From Planctomycetota bacterium (GTDB taxonomy: Bacteria > Planctomycetota > Phycisphaerae > Phycisphaerales > SM1A02), in the NCBI GenBank assembly GCA_016872915.1, contig VGYQ01000015.1, positions 1 through 42,149 on the forward strand: DNA of 42,149 bases. Direction: 5' to 3'. A model generated the notes under the pieces. That model did not search any database and was not told the DNA's origin. It saw only the letters and a program-made list of their open reading frames with translations. The number at the start of each line of letters is the position of its first letter. Position 1 is the stretch's first letter. This document shows, one piece after another, positions 1 through 9,053 of this stretch. A program made the position numbers and the translations under genes.

Positions 1-80
1 ATTGCCGAGGGACCCTTTGTTCAAATCACCTTGTTCTCGTCCAGGCCGCGCAGGCGGCCCTTCCTTTCAACTGACTTGCA

Positions 81-2588
81 TCAGCCGGTCGGGCATGCGC
101 CCCAACCGCTGAGCAGGATCGTGAGATCCTGCCCGTTGGTGGTGCCGTCGCTGTTGACATCGCCGCTTGGGGTTCCCCAAGAGGAGAGCATCACGGTGAG
201 GTCCGAACCGTTGCGCACGCCGTCGTTATTGAAATCACCCGGGCACGCTGGCGCGTTGCAGGAGGCTACATCGGTGCCATTCGCCCTGACGATCCACTGC
301 GCCGTGAACGTCGCACCGAGCGACTCCGCGAGAACGTACTGAGCAGCAGCGTCCGCACAGCTGAGCCGCACATAGGTGCCGGAGTCCTGACCCGCAACGG
401 TGCCGCCGCCAGCACGGAGACTGTAGCCCGAGGCAGCGGGGACGCCCGGCTGACCGACAATCATGTCCGGGCAGTCCATGATGACCACCAGGTTCTTGGT
501 TGCGTAGTCAGACACGCAGACCGGCTGGGGGTAGTTGAGCGTCGCGACATAGGCTCCGCCCGGGACGAGGACATCGACTTGCTCGATTAGTTCCAGATCG
601 CCGCCGTCGGCACCGCCATCGGCGGTCTTGAAGCGAGGAGTGCCGCCGTCAAGGTCAGCATAAATGCCGACCTTGGCAGGAAGCGCGATATCGCTGATGT
701 AGGTGGCGCACGCAGTGCCCGCCGCATTCTGGTCGCGAGCGACGCAGAACACGCCGAGGTCGAGGCACGAAATCTCACCAGACATCTGACCGGCCGGGAT
801 CACCTTGGCGAACGAGTTGGCCCCAGTTCCGCCGCCCGAGCAGTTCGGGAACGCCGGGGCTGCAGCGCAGGCCACGAGTCCCCCCCCAGCAGCAGCCGTT
901 GAGGTCGAGTAGCTGTCCGGACCAGGGGCAGCGCATACACCAGGCTGCGTGGCGGTGCCGTCGAAGCCACCCGAGAGGGTGATGGGGCACGTCGCAGGAG
1001 TGCCGGACAACGCGATGGAGTACTCGTTGACCAGTCCTGCTGCGCAGGGCGCTCCAGTGAAACCGGTGATCGCCACGAAGGCGTAATAGAGTCCTGGAGA
1101 CAGACATGACGACGCCGAGGTTGGGCAGGTACCAGAGCCCGTACCGAGGACCTGCACTCCACCACAATCTGGAACAGTGAGATCACCCTTGAGCAGCAGA
1201 ACCGTTGCCAAGCTTGACGACTTGACGTCCACAGTGACCTGCGTCGGAGCCGTGACTTGGAACTGGTAGAAGTCCGTATCACGAGTGTCCTGGTCGGCCC
1301 AGAAGTTGCCACGGATCGTCTCCCCGATGTTAATGTTGGCGAATCCACCGGATGCATTGCAGCCGTCATTCGAGTCACTACCGCAGTTCTCGCCCTCAGC
1401 TCCACCCGAAGGCAGGACGCAGGCTTGCGGAACTGTGACGCGCATCGTGCCCGTTCCGGTCTCGCCGGTGGCGAAGGAGCCAAGGCGGATGAGGTAGGTG
1501 CGACCCGCAACAACAGTCACCGTCAGTTCGGAGGCGTAGGGGGTTTGTGGGGTGCCCGTCGTGTTGCAGTTCGTCCCGTCATCATTGCAGCCAACGAGAG
1601 CTTCAGCGAGTTCGTTGTAGTCAAACGCAGCGGGGTCTGTGCCGAGGTTGTACACGGCGAGCTTGTTGTCGTAAGTGACCGACCCGCATGTCGAGACCTT
1701 GAGCGAACCGTTATTCGCAGGAACGATCTTGTACCAAATATCATGGTCAATGATTTCGCTGCCTGACTGGCAGGCCGCGCCTGGGTGATCAGGTCCGTCC
1801 ATCGTGGCGGCGGCGGTATTGAAGTTAAATTCGCTGTCCGCGCTGCCCGGACACGTAATTGGCGACGTTGCGCAGTTGTTTGTAGGCGCACCTTGCACAA
1901 CTGGGCAGAAGTAGTAGCCGCACTGCTCAATAGCGCTCGTCACGCAACTTTGGTCCCATCCGACGTCGCAGCAGAGCGGGTTGAAATTGCACACCGCTTG
2001 GCAGCAGGCCGCGTCGTTGCAACCAAGTCCAAGGTGCGCGTCATTGCACGCGCCCGTCGCACCGAGGCACGATGAGGAAGTGGCCGCAAAGATTGCGACG
2101 ACCTGGCCAGAGCCGACTTCACCGTCATAGCCTCCGATGCGGATGAACACGGTCTGACCTGCGGTCATGGCAATGTCGGTAATGCGTGAGTAGTAGGTTT
2201 GGCAACCGCTCAGTCCAGCGCCGTCGCCGTTGCAGGCGATGGCCGTCGGGGAACCGCAAGATCCTGAATACACCACGACTGATGTGTCATAGCTGCCAGA
2301 CTGGCAGGTGTTGACTTCGAGCAAGCCAGACTCAGATGCCGTGTACTTGAACCACACATCTTGCTGCGTGGGGAGCCAGTTGAGGAAGGTGTCAGCGCAA
2401 AGCGCGTCGTCCACTGCGCCTGCGCTTGGGGTAGCCGAGGTTGTATTGAATGCTGCGGGCGTATCGCTCGCAAGCGCCGTTGCACCCGAACACTCATCGC
2501 TACCTTGCGCCGCCGCTCCGGCAGCAATGAAGGCCGCGGCGAAAGTGCCAGCGACCAATGATCTGTTACAGACTCCAGTGATGTTCAT
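81..2588 (-). CDS. Secreted Cys-rich multidomain protein with C-terminal dockerin-like repeats
   Basis: 835 residues. Residues 1-28 form a signal peptide (basic start, Ala-rich core ending AGAAAQ). The mature part has about three similar beta-rich modules, each with a 'D-W/I-WFKY/WYKI ... tC.s..YD' pattern (around 60-170, 245-390 and 395-530), as in pre-peptidase C-like domains of planctomycete exoproteins. Residues about 175-225 are unusually Cys-rich (ACCQAVC, LCCDVGW, DQSCV), suggesting disulfides. Residues 782-835 carry two 12-residue calcium-loop repeats (DFNNDGVRNGSD and DVNSDGTTNGQD), each followed by a hydrophobic segment ending SWG or GWG. This resembles dockerin type I and is common at the C-terminus of Phycisphaerae exported proteins, where it may be a sorting or anchoring module. 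AAGGAG lies 7 nt upstream of the start. No catalytic motif was recognised; the role in surface or matrix structure is inferred. Confidence 0.85.
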   Translation of the reverse strand: MNITGVCNRSLVAGTFAAAFIAAGAAAQGSDECSGATALASDTPAAFNTTSATPSAGAVDDALCADTFLNWLPTQQDVWFKYTASESGLLEVNTCQSGSYDTSVVVYSGSCGSPTAIACNGDGAGLSGCQTYYSRITDIAMTAGQTVFIRIGGYDGEVGSGQVVAIFAATSSSCLGATGACNDAHLGLGCNDAACCQAVCNFNPLCCDVGWDQSCVTSAIEQCGYYFCPVVQGAPTNNCATSPITCPGSADSEFNFNTAAATMDGPDHPGAACQSGSEIIDHDIWYKIVPANNGSLKVSTCGSVTYDNKLAVYNLGTDPAAFDYNELAEALVGCNDDGTNCNTTGTPQTPYASELTVTVVAGRTYLIRLGSFATGETGTGTMRVTVPQACVLPSGGAEGENCGSDSNDGCNASGGFANINIGETIRGNFWADQDTRDTDFYQFQVTAPTQVTVDVKSSSLATVLLLKGDLTVPDCGGVQVLGTGSGTCPTSASSCLSPGLYYAFVAITGFTGAPCAAGLVNEYSIALSGTPATCPITLSGGFDGTATQPGVCAAPGPDSYSTSTAAAGGGLVACAAAPAFPNCSGGGTGANSFAKVIPAGQMSGEISCLDLGVFCVARDQNAAGTACATYISDIALPAKVGIYADLDGGTPRFKTADGGADGGDLELIEQVDVLVPGGAYVATLNYPQPVCVSDYATKNLVVIMDCPDMIVGQPGVPAASGYSLRAGGGTVAGQDSGTYVRLSCADAAAQYVLAESLGATFTAQWIVRANGTDVASCNAPACPGDFNNDGVRNGSDLTVMLSSWGTPSGDVNSDGTTNGQDLTILLSGWGACPTG

Positions 2589-2698
2589 CTGAACTCCTTA
2601 CTTAATTTGCCGACCGAACGAAGGTGAGTGAAATTGAACAAAGTCGTGCAATGCGAATGAATCGCCATTGCGTTAAACACAAGCCGAGAATCGGTTGA

Positions 2699-2727
2699 AA
2701 CATAGAGCCAGTGAACAACCATGCCAA
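2699..2727 (-). promoter_or_regulatory. Candidate sigma70-type promoter for the secreted Cys-rich protein
   Basis: On the minus strand TTGGCA (2722-2727) is followed after exactly 17 nt by TATGTT (2699-2704). This gives a start near 2692 and a leader of about 100 nt before the gene at 2588. The surrounding 200-bp gap (2589-2788) is clearly AT-richer than its neighbours. Prediction from consensus only. Confidence 0.45.
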
Positions 2728-2788
2728 TTTTGTTTTGGATTTATGAAAAATTGGTCAATAATTGTGTTATAGGACTCATTGCTTCTCC

Positions 2789-3820
2789 TCAGCGCCAGTC
2801 GATGACAACCTTGCCAAACTGCTCCCGTGACTCGAGCCGCTCAAAGGCTGCCCTCGCCTTCGAGGGAGCGTGGACGGAATCCAAAACTGGCTTGATAGCA
2901 CCACTTTGCAGCAGGGTTGTGACCGCTCGAAACTCGGACATATCCCCCATGGTGGATCCCAGAATGGACAACTGATTCCAAAAGACCCGTGTCAGATCGG
3001 TTGTTGCATCGCCACCCGTGGTCGCGCCACACGTGACAAAGACACCGCCGCGCACCAAGCATTTGATGCTTTGCAAATGCACTGCCTTTCCAACCGAGTC
3101 AGCCACCACGTCGATCCCCCGCCGACCGGTCCACGCGCGTACTGCCCTCGACCAATCCGATCCATCATCGAGCACCCCGAGATCTGCTCCAAGTGCCAAG
3201 GCGCGGTCCAACTTGCTCTGATGCCGACTCGTCACGACGACTCGGCAACCGAAATGCTTCGCAATATGAAGAAGCGCAAGCGCAACGCCCCCGCCAATGC
3301 CCGTCACGAGCACGGTCGATCCAGCCCGAAGCCGAGCCCTCGTGACCAGCATTCGCCATGCGGTCAAGTGGGTGAGCCCGAACGCGGCTGCGTGCACCGC
3401 GTCTGTGTTGCCGATATCGAGCAGGTTTGTCACGGGCGCCGTAAAGAATTCGCGCATGGTGCCTTCGACATGCTCGCCAATCATCGAGATGTCCTCGCCA
3501 GCCTCTGCGCGGTCCGGGTGCGGCTGCGGTTGCTGTACGACTGCGGCATTCAAGAGAACGCGTCGGCCCTGCCACGCCGGATCAACGCCCTGCCCAACTG
3601 CAACGATCGTGCCCGCTCCATCTGATCCTGACGAAAACGGATAACGCGTCTCAATTCCAGGGAGGCCGCGCCCGACCCACAAATCGAGGCTATTGAGCGC
3701 TGATGCCTCCGTGCGCACGAGCGCTTCGCCTGCACGTGGCTGGGGCTGATCGACTCCGTCGACACAGGAGACATTCGCTGCGACTGGGTTCCCTTGCCGC
3801 TCGATCACGATGGATTTCAT
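2789..3820 (-). CDS. Medium-chain dehydrogenase/reductase (quinone oxidoreductase-like), probably zinc-free
   Basis: 343 residues, the usual length of the MDR superfamily, which reduces or oxidises carbonyl and quinone substrates with NAD(P)H. An N-terminal GroES-like domain is followed by a Rossmann fold with the dinucleotide motif TGIGGGVAL near residue 170. Positions that hold the catalytic zinc ligands in alcohol dehydrogenases are replaced: ALNSLDLW in place of the Cys site and SGSDGAG in place of the GHE His. A zinc-independent reductase is therefore likelier than a true alcohol dehydrogenase. The start at 3820 (MKSIVIERQG) is chosen because it matches the family N-terminus and has AGGA 8 nt upstream; a longer frame reaches 3898 but would overlap the divergent gene. 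The substrate cannot be told. Confidence 0.85.
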   Translation of the reverse strand: MKSIVIERQGNPVAANVSCVDGVDQPQPRAGEALVRTEASALNSLDLWVGRGLPGIETRYPFSSGSDGAGTIVAVGQGVDPAWQGRRVLLNAAVVQQPQPHPDRAEAGEDISMIGEHVEGTMREFFTAPVTNLLDIGNTDAVHAAAFGLTHLTAWRMLVTRARLRAGSTVLVTGIGGGVALALLHIAKHFGCRVVVTSRHQSKLDRALALGADLGVLDDGSDWSRAVRAWTGRRGIDVVADSVGKAVHLQSIKCLVRGGVFVTCGATTGGDATTDLTRVFWNQLSILGSTMGDMSEFRAVTTLLQSGAIKPVLDSVHAPSKARAAFERLESREQFGKVVIDWR

Positions 3821-3843
3821 ATTCGCGATCCTATAGTGCGCCG

Positions 3844-5007
3844 ATGATGAGCCCTCGAAGAGCGGTTGGCGCCGTGTTCCAATACATGGCTTTCGCACCC
3901 GTCTGGATCGTGATGATCGGACTGTGGTTCACCCAGCCCATCTTGGCACAGGGGACAAACGCAACCATCCTTGTCGACCCGCCATTCATCAGCCTCGGAC
4001 TGATGCAGCCGCGAGACACAGTGACGCGGTCGTTTCGGCTCTCGAACATCACCGACAAGCCGATCACGATCGCGTCTGTCGTACCGACCTGCACCTGCAC
4101 GACTATCGACGCCACGGGCAAAGTCATTCCCCCCAAAGGAAGCATCGAGATTCCACTCACGATGAAGGTCGCCGCATCCACGGGCGTCAAGACAGCTGCG
4201 GTGACGCTCACCTTTTCTGATCGAAGTGCTCCGATCACGTTGCAGATGCAGGGCGAGATTGCGTATGCCGTGCGGTCCACGTGCATCGATGTGATCGAGA
4301 ACAAGCGGGTGCCCTACATCAATGTCTTTGCTGACCCGCAGCGCAGCCCCTCGGTCGCGCCGCCACCACTCGTGGGCGAGATGAAGGTGTCGTGCACCGA
4401 TGGCCGACCGTTTCGAGTGCTGTCGGTCATGGGGAAACCGCCGCAGTTCATCGGGTGGAACCCGGCGAGCGACGAACCGCAGACCGCCTACGACGTGGCG
4501 TACGACTTTCAGGGCATTCCCTGCGAGCGCATGCCCCCATACCTGATCATCGAGACCGACCACCCGCTGGCTCCGGTGATCGACATGCGCGTGCGGCATG
4601 CGTGCACCAAGATCACGCCTCAACTGCCCTTCGCGGAATACCGTGCCAACCTCGGATCGCTGCAGATGGGTGTCCCGCTGCCGTTCGATTTTGAACTCAA
4701 GCGTGCGCAGGGTTGGACTGTGACGGGCGTGCAATCGAAGGACCCGCGCATCGATGTGAAGTTTGTTGGACAGCGTTCCGACAGCGATGGCGCCATGGTG
4801 TCGATGGTTGCGACTGCTCCTGTGGGAGCCGCGGCTGTCGCCACGGCCACGACCGACCATACGAGAATCCTGCTCGCACCCATAACGATGACAGCTCGGG
4901 ATCCCAGCGGCAACACGCGCAGCAGCGACTTCTGGGTGTATGCGAAACTCATCCCGGCCGAAGTGCCTGCACCGATGCCGAGCGCCACTCAGAAGGTGGG
5001 GTCGTAG
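3844..5007 (+). CDS. Exported DUF1573-domain protein
   Basis: 387 residues. Residues 1-37 are a signal peptide with a long hydrophobic core (VWIVMIGLW) ending ILAQG. Residues about 41-140 match DUF1573, an Ig-like fold common in Bacteroidota and Planctomycetota: 'LGLMQPRDTVTRSFRLSNIT ... PTCTCTT ... VIPPKGSIEI'. The remainder has beta-strand character and may hold a second, diverged Ig-like module. Function in the family is unknown; an extracytoplasmic structural role is inferred. The start is 23 bp from the divergent dehydrogenase and has no clear Shine-Dalgarno; ATG at 3886 is an alternative. The 3' end overlaps the convergent malic enzyme gene by 19 bp. Confidence 0.8.
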   Translation: MMSPRRAVGAVFQYMAFAPVWIVMIGLWFTQPILAQGTNATILVDPPFISLGLMQPRDTVTRSFRLSNITDKPITIASVVPTCTCTTIDATGKVIPPKGSIEIPLTMKVAASTGVKTAAVTLTFSDRSAPITLQMQGEIAYAVRSTCIDVIENKRVPYINVFADPQRSPSVAPPPLVGEMKVSCTDGRPFRVLSVMGKPPQFIGWNPASDEPQTAYDVAYDFQGIPCERMPPYLIIETDHPLAPVIDMRVRHACTKITPQLPFAEYRANLGSLQMGVPLPFDFELKRAQGWTVTGVQSKDPRIDVKFVGQRSDSDGAMVSMVATAPVGAAAVATATTDHTRILLAPITMTARDPSGNTRSSDFWVYAKLIPAEVPAPMPSATQKVGS

Positions 5008-6656
5008 ACCTGCTTCCGCACGAACGCCTCGATGTCCTCGGGTCGATCGACGCGCGCGAGCCCAGCATCGAACACAAGCGATGCGACATCGATCGCGATA
5101 CGGATGCTCTTCTCAAGAATCGATGCAATGGGCGGAAAGATGAGCCCAACTGAAAGATCTTGATCGGTGGTCTGCGCAGCGAGCGACTCCGCAGCCCGCA
5201 GGAACATCTCATCGGTCACTCGCCGCGCCTGCGTGGCAAAGACCGCCATGCCGATCGCCGGATAGATGTAGACATTGTTGCCCTGCCCGGGCACAAACAA
5301 CTGGCCTTGGAAGTGCATGGGCGGGAAGGGGCTTCCCGTGGCCACGATGGCTCGGCCATCGCTGAAGCGGATCGCCTCCTCCGCCGTGCACTCGGACTTC
5401 GATGTCGGGTTCGACAGCGGAAAGATGATGGGCCGCGAGTTGATGCGGGACATCGATCGAATCACCGCCTCGTCGAACGAGTTGGGGACGGCTGATACCC
5501 CAATGAGTGCCGTTGGACGGATGACCTCGACTGCATCAACCAGTCGCGTGATCGGCGAGTGTTCGTTCCCAACTATTCCGGACGGCACGGGAGCAACGAT
5601 GGGATGCGCGTACCTGTGCAGGTAGTCGGGCAGACCGGTCATGCCCGCGTGCACAAGTCCGCGCGAGTTCATGAAGTGGCAGCACGCGAGCGCGTCGCGT
5701 TGTGGCACACCGATCGATTCGAGGTGTCGCACGAACAAATCTGCAATGCCGACGCCCGCATTTCCTGCACCGAGGAAAAGCAGCCTCTGTTCACGAATAT
5801 CGCTCTTCGTAACACGGCAGGCGCCAAAGATTCCCGCAACGCCAACCGCTGCGGTGCCTTGGATGTCATCGTTGAACATGCAGACGCGGTTTCGGTACCG
5901 CGCGAGCATGGGCATCGCATTGCGGTTGGTGAAGTCCTCGAACTGAATGCAGCAGCGTGGGAACACTTCTTGGACCGCATCGACGAACTCATCGACAAAC
6001 GACATTGCCTCGTTTCCGTCAACGCGCGGCTGACGAAGTCCGGGGTACAGGGGATCTTCCAGGAACGACTGGTTGTTCGTCCCCCTGTCAAGAACCACAG
6101 GCAGTGTGGCCTCGGGTGGAACTCCGGCACAAGCCGTATAGAGCGCGAGCTTGCCGATCGGAATCGGCATGCCGCAGACGCCGAGATCGCCCAATCCGAG
6201 GATGCGTTCACCATCGGTCACCACGATGAAGCGAATGTCTCGAACAGGCCAGTTGCGGAGCACCTTGGCGATACGACCACGGTGACGGATCGAGATGTAC
6301 ATCCCTTTCGGTCGCCGCATGATGTGTCCAAAGCGCTGGCACGCCTCCCCGACCGTCGGCGTGTAGACGATCGGCATGAAGCGCTGGAAGTCGCTGCGAA
6401 TCAGTGCGAAGAAGAGGCGCTCTTGCCGGTCGTGAAGCGCCGACATGAACTGGTAACGCCCAAGGTCGGTGAGCTGCGCATCGAACTGCGCTCGAGCGCG
6501 GTGGAGCTGCAGAGGATGAGATTCCACCGCGTCGGGGAGAAGGCCCTCAAGCCCAAGCGTGACGCGTTCCTCCTCAGTGAATGCACCCGCCTTGTTGAGG
6601 CGAGCATCGAAGAGGAGTTGGAATGCACTTGGTCGAGAGTTGTCGGAATCAGACAT
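4989..6656 (-). CDS. maeA: NAD(P)-dependent malic enzyme (oxaloacetate-decarboxylating malate dehydrogenase)
   Basis: 555 residues, the size of the large (SfcA/eukaryote-like) malic enzymes, which convert malate to pyruvate and CO2 with reduction of NAD(P). Visible family motifs are VYTPTVGEAC with the catalytic Tyr, PIGKLALY with the catalytic Lys, QFEDFTNRNA with metal-binding acidic residues, FNDDIQGTAAVGVAG (the malic enzyme signature) and the Rossmann motif LFLGAGNAGVGIADL. The start at 6656 (MSDSDNS) fits the usual N-terminus; in-frame ATG 6725 adds 23 low-quality residues. Together with aconitase further along, it points to ordinary C4/TCA metabolism. The choice between NAD and NADP cannot be read safely. 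Confidence 0.95.
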   Translation of the reverse strand: MSDSDNSRPSAFQLLFDARLNKAGAFTEEERVTLGLEGLLPDAVESHPLQLHRARAQFDAQLTDLGRYQFMSALHDRQERLFFALIRSDFQRFMPIVYTPTVGEACQRFGHIMRRPKGMYISIRHRGRIAKVLRNWPVRDIRFIVVTDGERILGLGDLGVCGMPIPIGKLALYTACAGVPPEATLPVVLDRGTNNQSFLEDPLYPGLRQPRVDGNEAMSFVDEFVDAVQEVFPRCCIQFEDFTNRNAMPMLARYRNRVCMFNDDIQGTAAVGVAGIFGACRVTKSDIREQRLLFLGAGNAGVGIADLFVRHLESIGVPQRDALACCHFMNSRGLVHAGMTGLPDYLHRYAHPIVAPVPSGIVGNEHSPITRLVDAVEVIRPTALIGVSAVPNSFDEAVIRSMSRINSRPIIFPLSNPTSKSECTAEEAIRFSDGRAIVATGSPFPPMHFQGQLFVPGQGNNVYIYPAIGMAVFATQARRVTDEMFLRAAESLAAQTTDQDLSVGLIFPPIASILEKSIRIAIDVASLVFDAGLARVDRPEDIEAFVRKQVYDPTF

Positions 6657-6741
6657 AGGAAGAACAGGTGTACCACGGGGGGACGCGAGTGTGTGGAGGG
6701 CGGTGCGGCGGCGAGCAATCGGCATCTACACTCGTACCGCG

Positions 6742-7317
6742 ATGGATCGCGCCACATCGAATGCCGTCGACGCGTCCGCTGTGCTGCCGTGGCCGCCCGA
6801 CCTCTGCGAATCGCTGCGTACGGATGCGGTGTTCTGGTGCCGCCAATGGAACGATGAACGACTCGCGCACGAGTGCCGCGTTCGCTGGAGTGGAAGGATG
6901 GTTCGAAGCCTCGGCCGCGCCTACAGCGGACAGGGGCTGATTCGGCTGAACAATGGGCTTGCGCAAAGCGGCTGTGAGTTGCTGCTTCGTGAAGTTCTCT
7001 GCCACGAGTTGGCGCATGTGGCCGTGTATCGGCAGTTTGGCCATCGGGCGCAGCCACACGGCTCGCCCTGGCGGCACTGCATGCGGCTCGTGGGTTACGA
7101 ACCCCGTGTGACGATTCCCATGGAATCCCTGCCGGCATCCCTGCGCGACTTCATCGATGCCCAGCGACGTCCCCTGCGGCGAAAGCGTCGGCGCAAGCGT
7201 GCGCGTCACTTCATGACAGAGTCCATTTGGGCACGAATGCGATCCGCCTGCTGGCCTTGGCCTGCGGCACGGAGCACATCGACCAACATCGATCCACAGC
7301 GATACCAGTTTGTTTGA
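6742..7317 (+). CDS. SprT-like zinc metalloprotease-domain protein
   Basis: 191 residues. The core matches the SprT-like family, related to Spartan-type proteases: H88-E89-L-A-H92 forms the zinc/catalytic motif and H106 in PHGSPWRHCM supplies the third ligand, with the typical Trp and Met after it. No C-terminal zinc ribbon (CxxC pairs) is present. Residues about 140-155 are strongly basic (RRPLRRKRRRKRARH), which could bind nucleic acid; that is inference. The last 37 codons run antisense across the 3' end of the next gene (7206-7317). The start at 6742 gives a compact protein and clears the malic enzyme start; in-frame codons reach back to 6559. The gene sits divergently 85 bp from malic enzyme. 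Confidence 0.75.
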   Translation: MDRATSNAVDASAVLPWPPDLCESLRTDAVFWCRQWNDERLAHECRVRWSGRMVRSLGRAYSGQGLIRLNNGLAQSGCELLLREVLCHELAHVAVYRQFGHRAQPHGSPWRHCMRLVGYEPRVTIPMESLPASLRDFIDAQRRPLRRKRRRKRARHFMTESIWARMRSACWPWPAARSTSTNIDPQRYQFV

Positions 7318-9053
7318 CGCGCGAAAATTGGGCTGATTCCTTTGGGCGCCTCCATATTCCCAAACGCGCGCTGCACGAATTGGATGATCCCCATCCTGTT
7401 GCCCTGATGGCGAAGAATCTTGGCTCCCGAAAGCACCGCATCAAATGCAAAGGGGCCATCGTTTGCATGGTCCGAAATGATGCGGTCATAGCAGCGTCCC
7501 GCGGCCGTCAAGTCGCCTGCGGCTTCGAACAGCCGAGCCTCCTGCATGAGGATCTGCCCCACGATGTCTCCGCGACTGGAAAAGACGCCCGCAAACCGAT
7601 CGAGTGTGCGAACGCGTTCCTGCGCATCGGGAATCGATGTGATCATCGGCTCAATCATGCGCCACGAGAACTCGGGATAGGAGTCAAGGCACAGCGTGAT
7701 CACATCGTTCGACCACTGTGTCTTCTGTGCATCGCTCATCTTCCCGCTCGCGGCCGCACGTGCCACCACATCCCATGACCGTGAATCCGTGGTGCCGATC
7801 TTCAGCGCAAGGCGCGCCAGTTCGAGTGCATCGTCGACAGAATTCGCCTCGGCCGCAGCGATACGAAGCCCAGCCACCAACCTTCGATCGGCGGCGGGCA
7901 TTCGCCCGTACTCAGTCAGCATCGGCATCAGTGTGCTTGACACCGACTTCCCCGTCTGTGGATGCAGGATCATGCCTTCGACTCCCGTATATCCGCCGAA
8001 GCGTCCCCACTCGGCCCACGTTGGACCACCACGCCCACGCATCGCATAGCCGATCCAAGCATGACTCAGACTGCCATCGCGACCGACCGTCACCGCGGCG
8101 GGCGCACCGAGCGACTTGCTGACTGTTGCACAGAAGTAAGCCTGATCAGCGCAGACACCCCCATGCTGCAAGATGTTCCGCAAGTTCCACCCGGCCTGCG
8201 TCACCTTCTTCGGCGTGCCCTTTTCGAGGTGGTCGTTGTCGTACTCCACTTTGTCGTACAGCGCACCCAGGTCTTGCTGCTTTGCAAACTGCTGCACGGC
8301 CCACTGCATCTCCGCTTCCGACGCAGCGACATCCACCACAAACACCCAGGCTTCACTTGGAACATCCTTGATCCCGAAGATCATGCTGCGCTCGTTGCGG
8401 CAGAAGTGATCGAACACCGGCAGCGCTCCGCTCCCACTGGCGAGATTTTCGTTCACCTGCGCAACGACGGGCGCATCACAGACCACCGACACAGCTGCCG
8501 CGAGTTCGGGCGCTGCATCGACCGCGCGAGAACGCTCCTGCATCAGCAGTCGTGCGACACGCTGCACCTTCCCCCCATCTTCACTGCTGAGATCGACGAT
8601 CAGCGCCAGAGCGCGCGCGAATGTGGGGTGCGTGAGATACTCCTGTGCCACACTCATCCGCTCCGCATCGGGCGCACTGCCCACCAATTGCATGATGCGA
8701 ACAGTTGCCGCCGCCTGTGTGAGCGCTTCCAGTTTCGGTTGAAGTGCAGCCAACGCCGGGCCTCGCTTGGACGAACTGCCTGCGTTTGCCTTTGTCTTGG
8801 GCTGCTTGTCATTCGATGCCTGCAGAGGCTTGACTGCCGCCAAGACTTCCGCTGCATTCTTTGATAGGTCTTCGCGAGCGCCCTTCAGTTCCTCATCGGC
8901 CTGACCTAACCCACCCGCAAGCCGCACAATCCTCTGCTCACCCGCCTCGCCAAAACAATCGAGCACACTCGTGGGCGCTGCAGCGCCGCGTCCGGTCGGA
9001 ACAGATGCCGAAAGGCAGACGACAGACACGATCACCCCAAACGCCCACGTCAT
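7206..9053 (-). CDS. Exported transglutaminase-like protein
   Basis: 615 residues. Residues 1-25 form a signal peptide (GVIVSVVCLSASV...GAAA). The middle contains a transglutaminase-like (papain-fold) core: GGVCADQA with the candidate nucleophile C301, followed by LSHAWIGY with the candidate base H331; the third residue of the triad is not obvious. The N-terminal third is helical with a Lys/Ala/Ser-rich linker, and the C-terminal 200 residues look like helical repeats (AARAAASG, EARLFEAAGDLTAAGRCY), perhaps TPR-like. The start ATG at 9053 overlaps the stop of the upstream lipoprotein gene (ATGA), so the two are probably translationally coupled and act together at the envelope. Peptidase or crosslinking activity is inferred from the fold only. 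Confidence 0.75.
   Translation of the reverse strand: MTWAFGVIVSVVCLSASVPTGRGAAAPTSVLDCFGEAGEQRIVRLAGGLGQADEELKGAREDLSKNAAEVLAAVKPLQASNDKQPKTKANAGSSSKRGPALAALQPKLEALTQAAATVRIMQLVGSAPDAERMSVAQEYLTHPTFARALALIVDLSSEDGGKVQRVARLLMQERSRAVDAAPELAAAVSVVCDAPVVAQVNENLASGSGALPVFDHFCRNERSMIFGIKDVPSEAWVFVVDVAASEAEMQWAVQQFAKQQDLGALYDKVEYDNDHLEKGTPKKVTQAGWNLRNILQHGGVCADQAYFCATVSKSLGAPAAVTVGRDGSLSHAWIGYAMRGRGGPTWAEWGRFGGYTGVEGMILHPQTGKSVSSTLMPMLTEYGRMPAADRRLVAGLRIAAAEANSVDDALELARLALKIGTTDSRSWDVVARAAASGKMSDAQKTQWSNDVITLCLDSYPEFSWRMIEPMITSIPDAQERVRTLDRFAGVFSSRGDIVGQILMQEARLFEAAGDLTAAGRCYDRIISDHANDGPFAFDAVLSGAKILRHQGNRMGIIQFVQRAFGNMEAPKGISPIFARQTNWYRCGSMLVDVLRAAGQGQQADRIRAQMDSVMK

Noticed and set aside
1-80. 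Possible gene end or terminator left of the first gene
   Set aside because: Only a short GGCCGC/GCGGCC stem without T-run and a few open codons; too little sequence to support a call.
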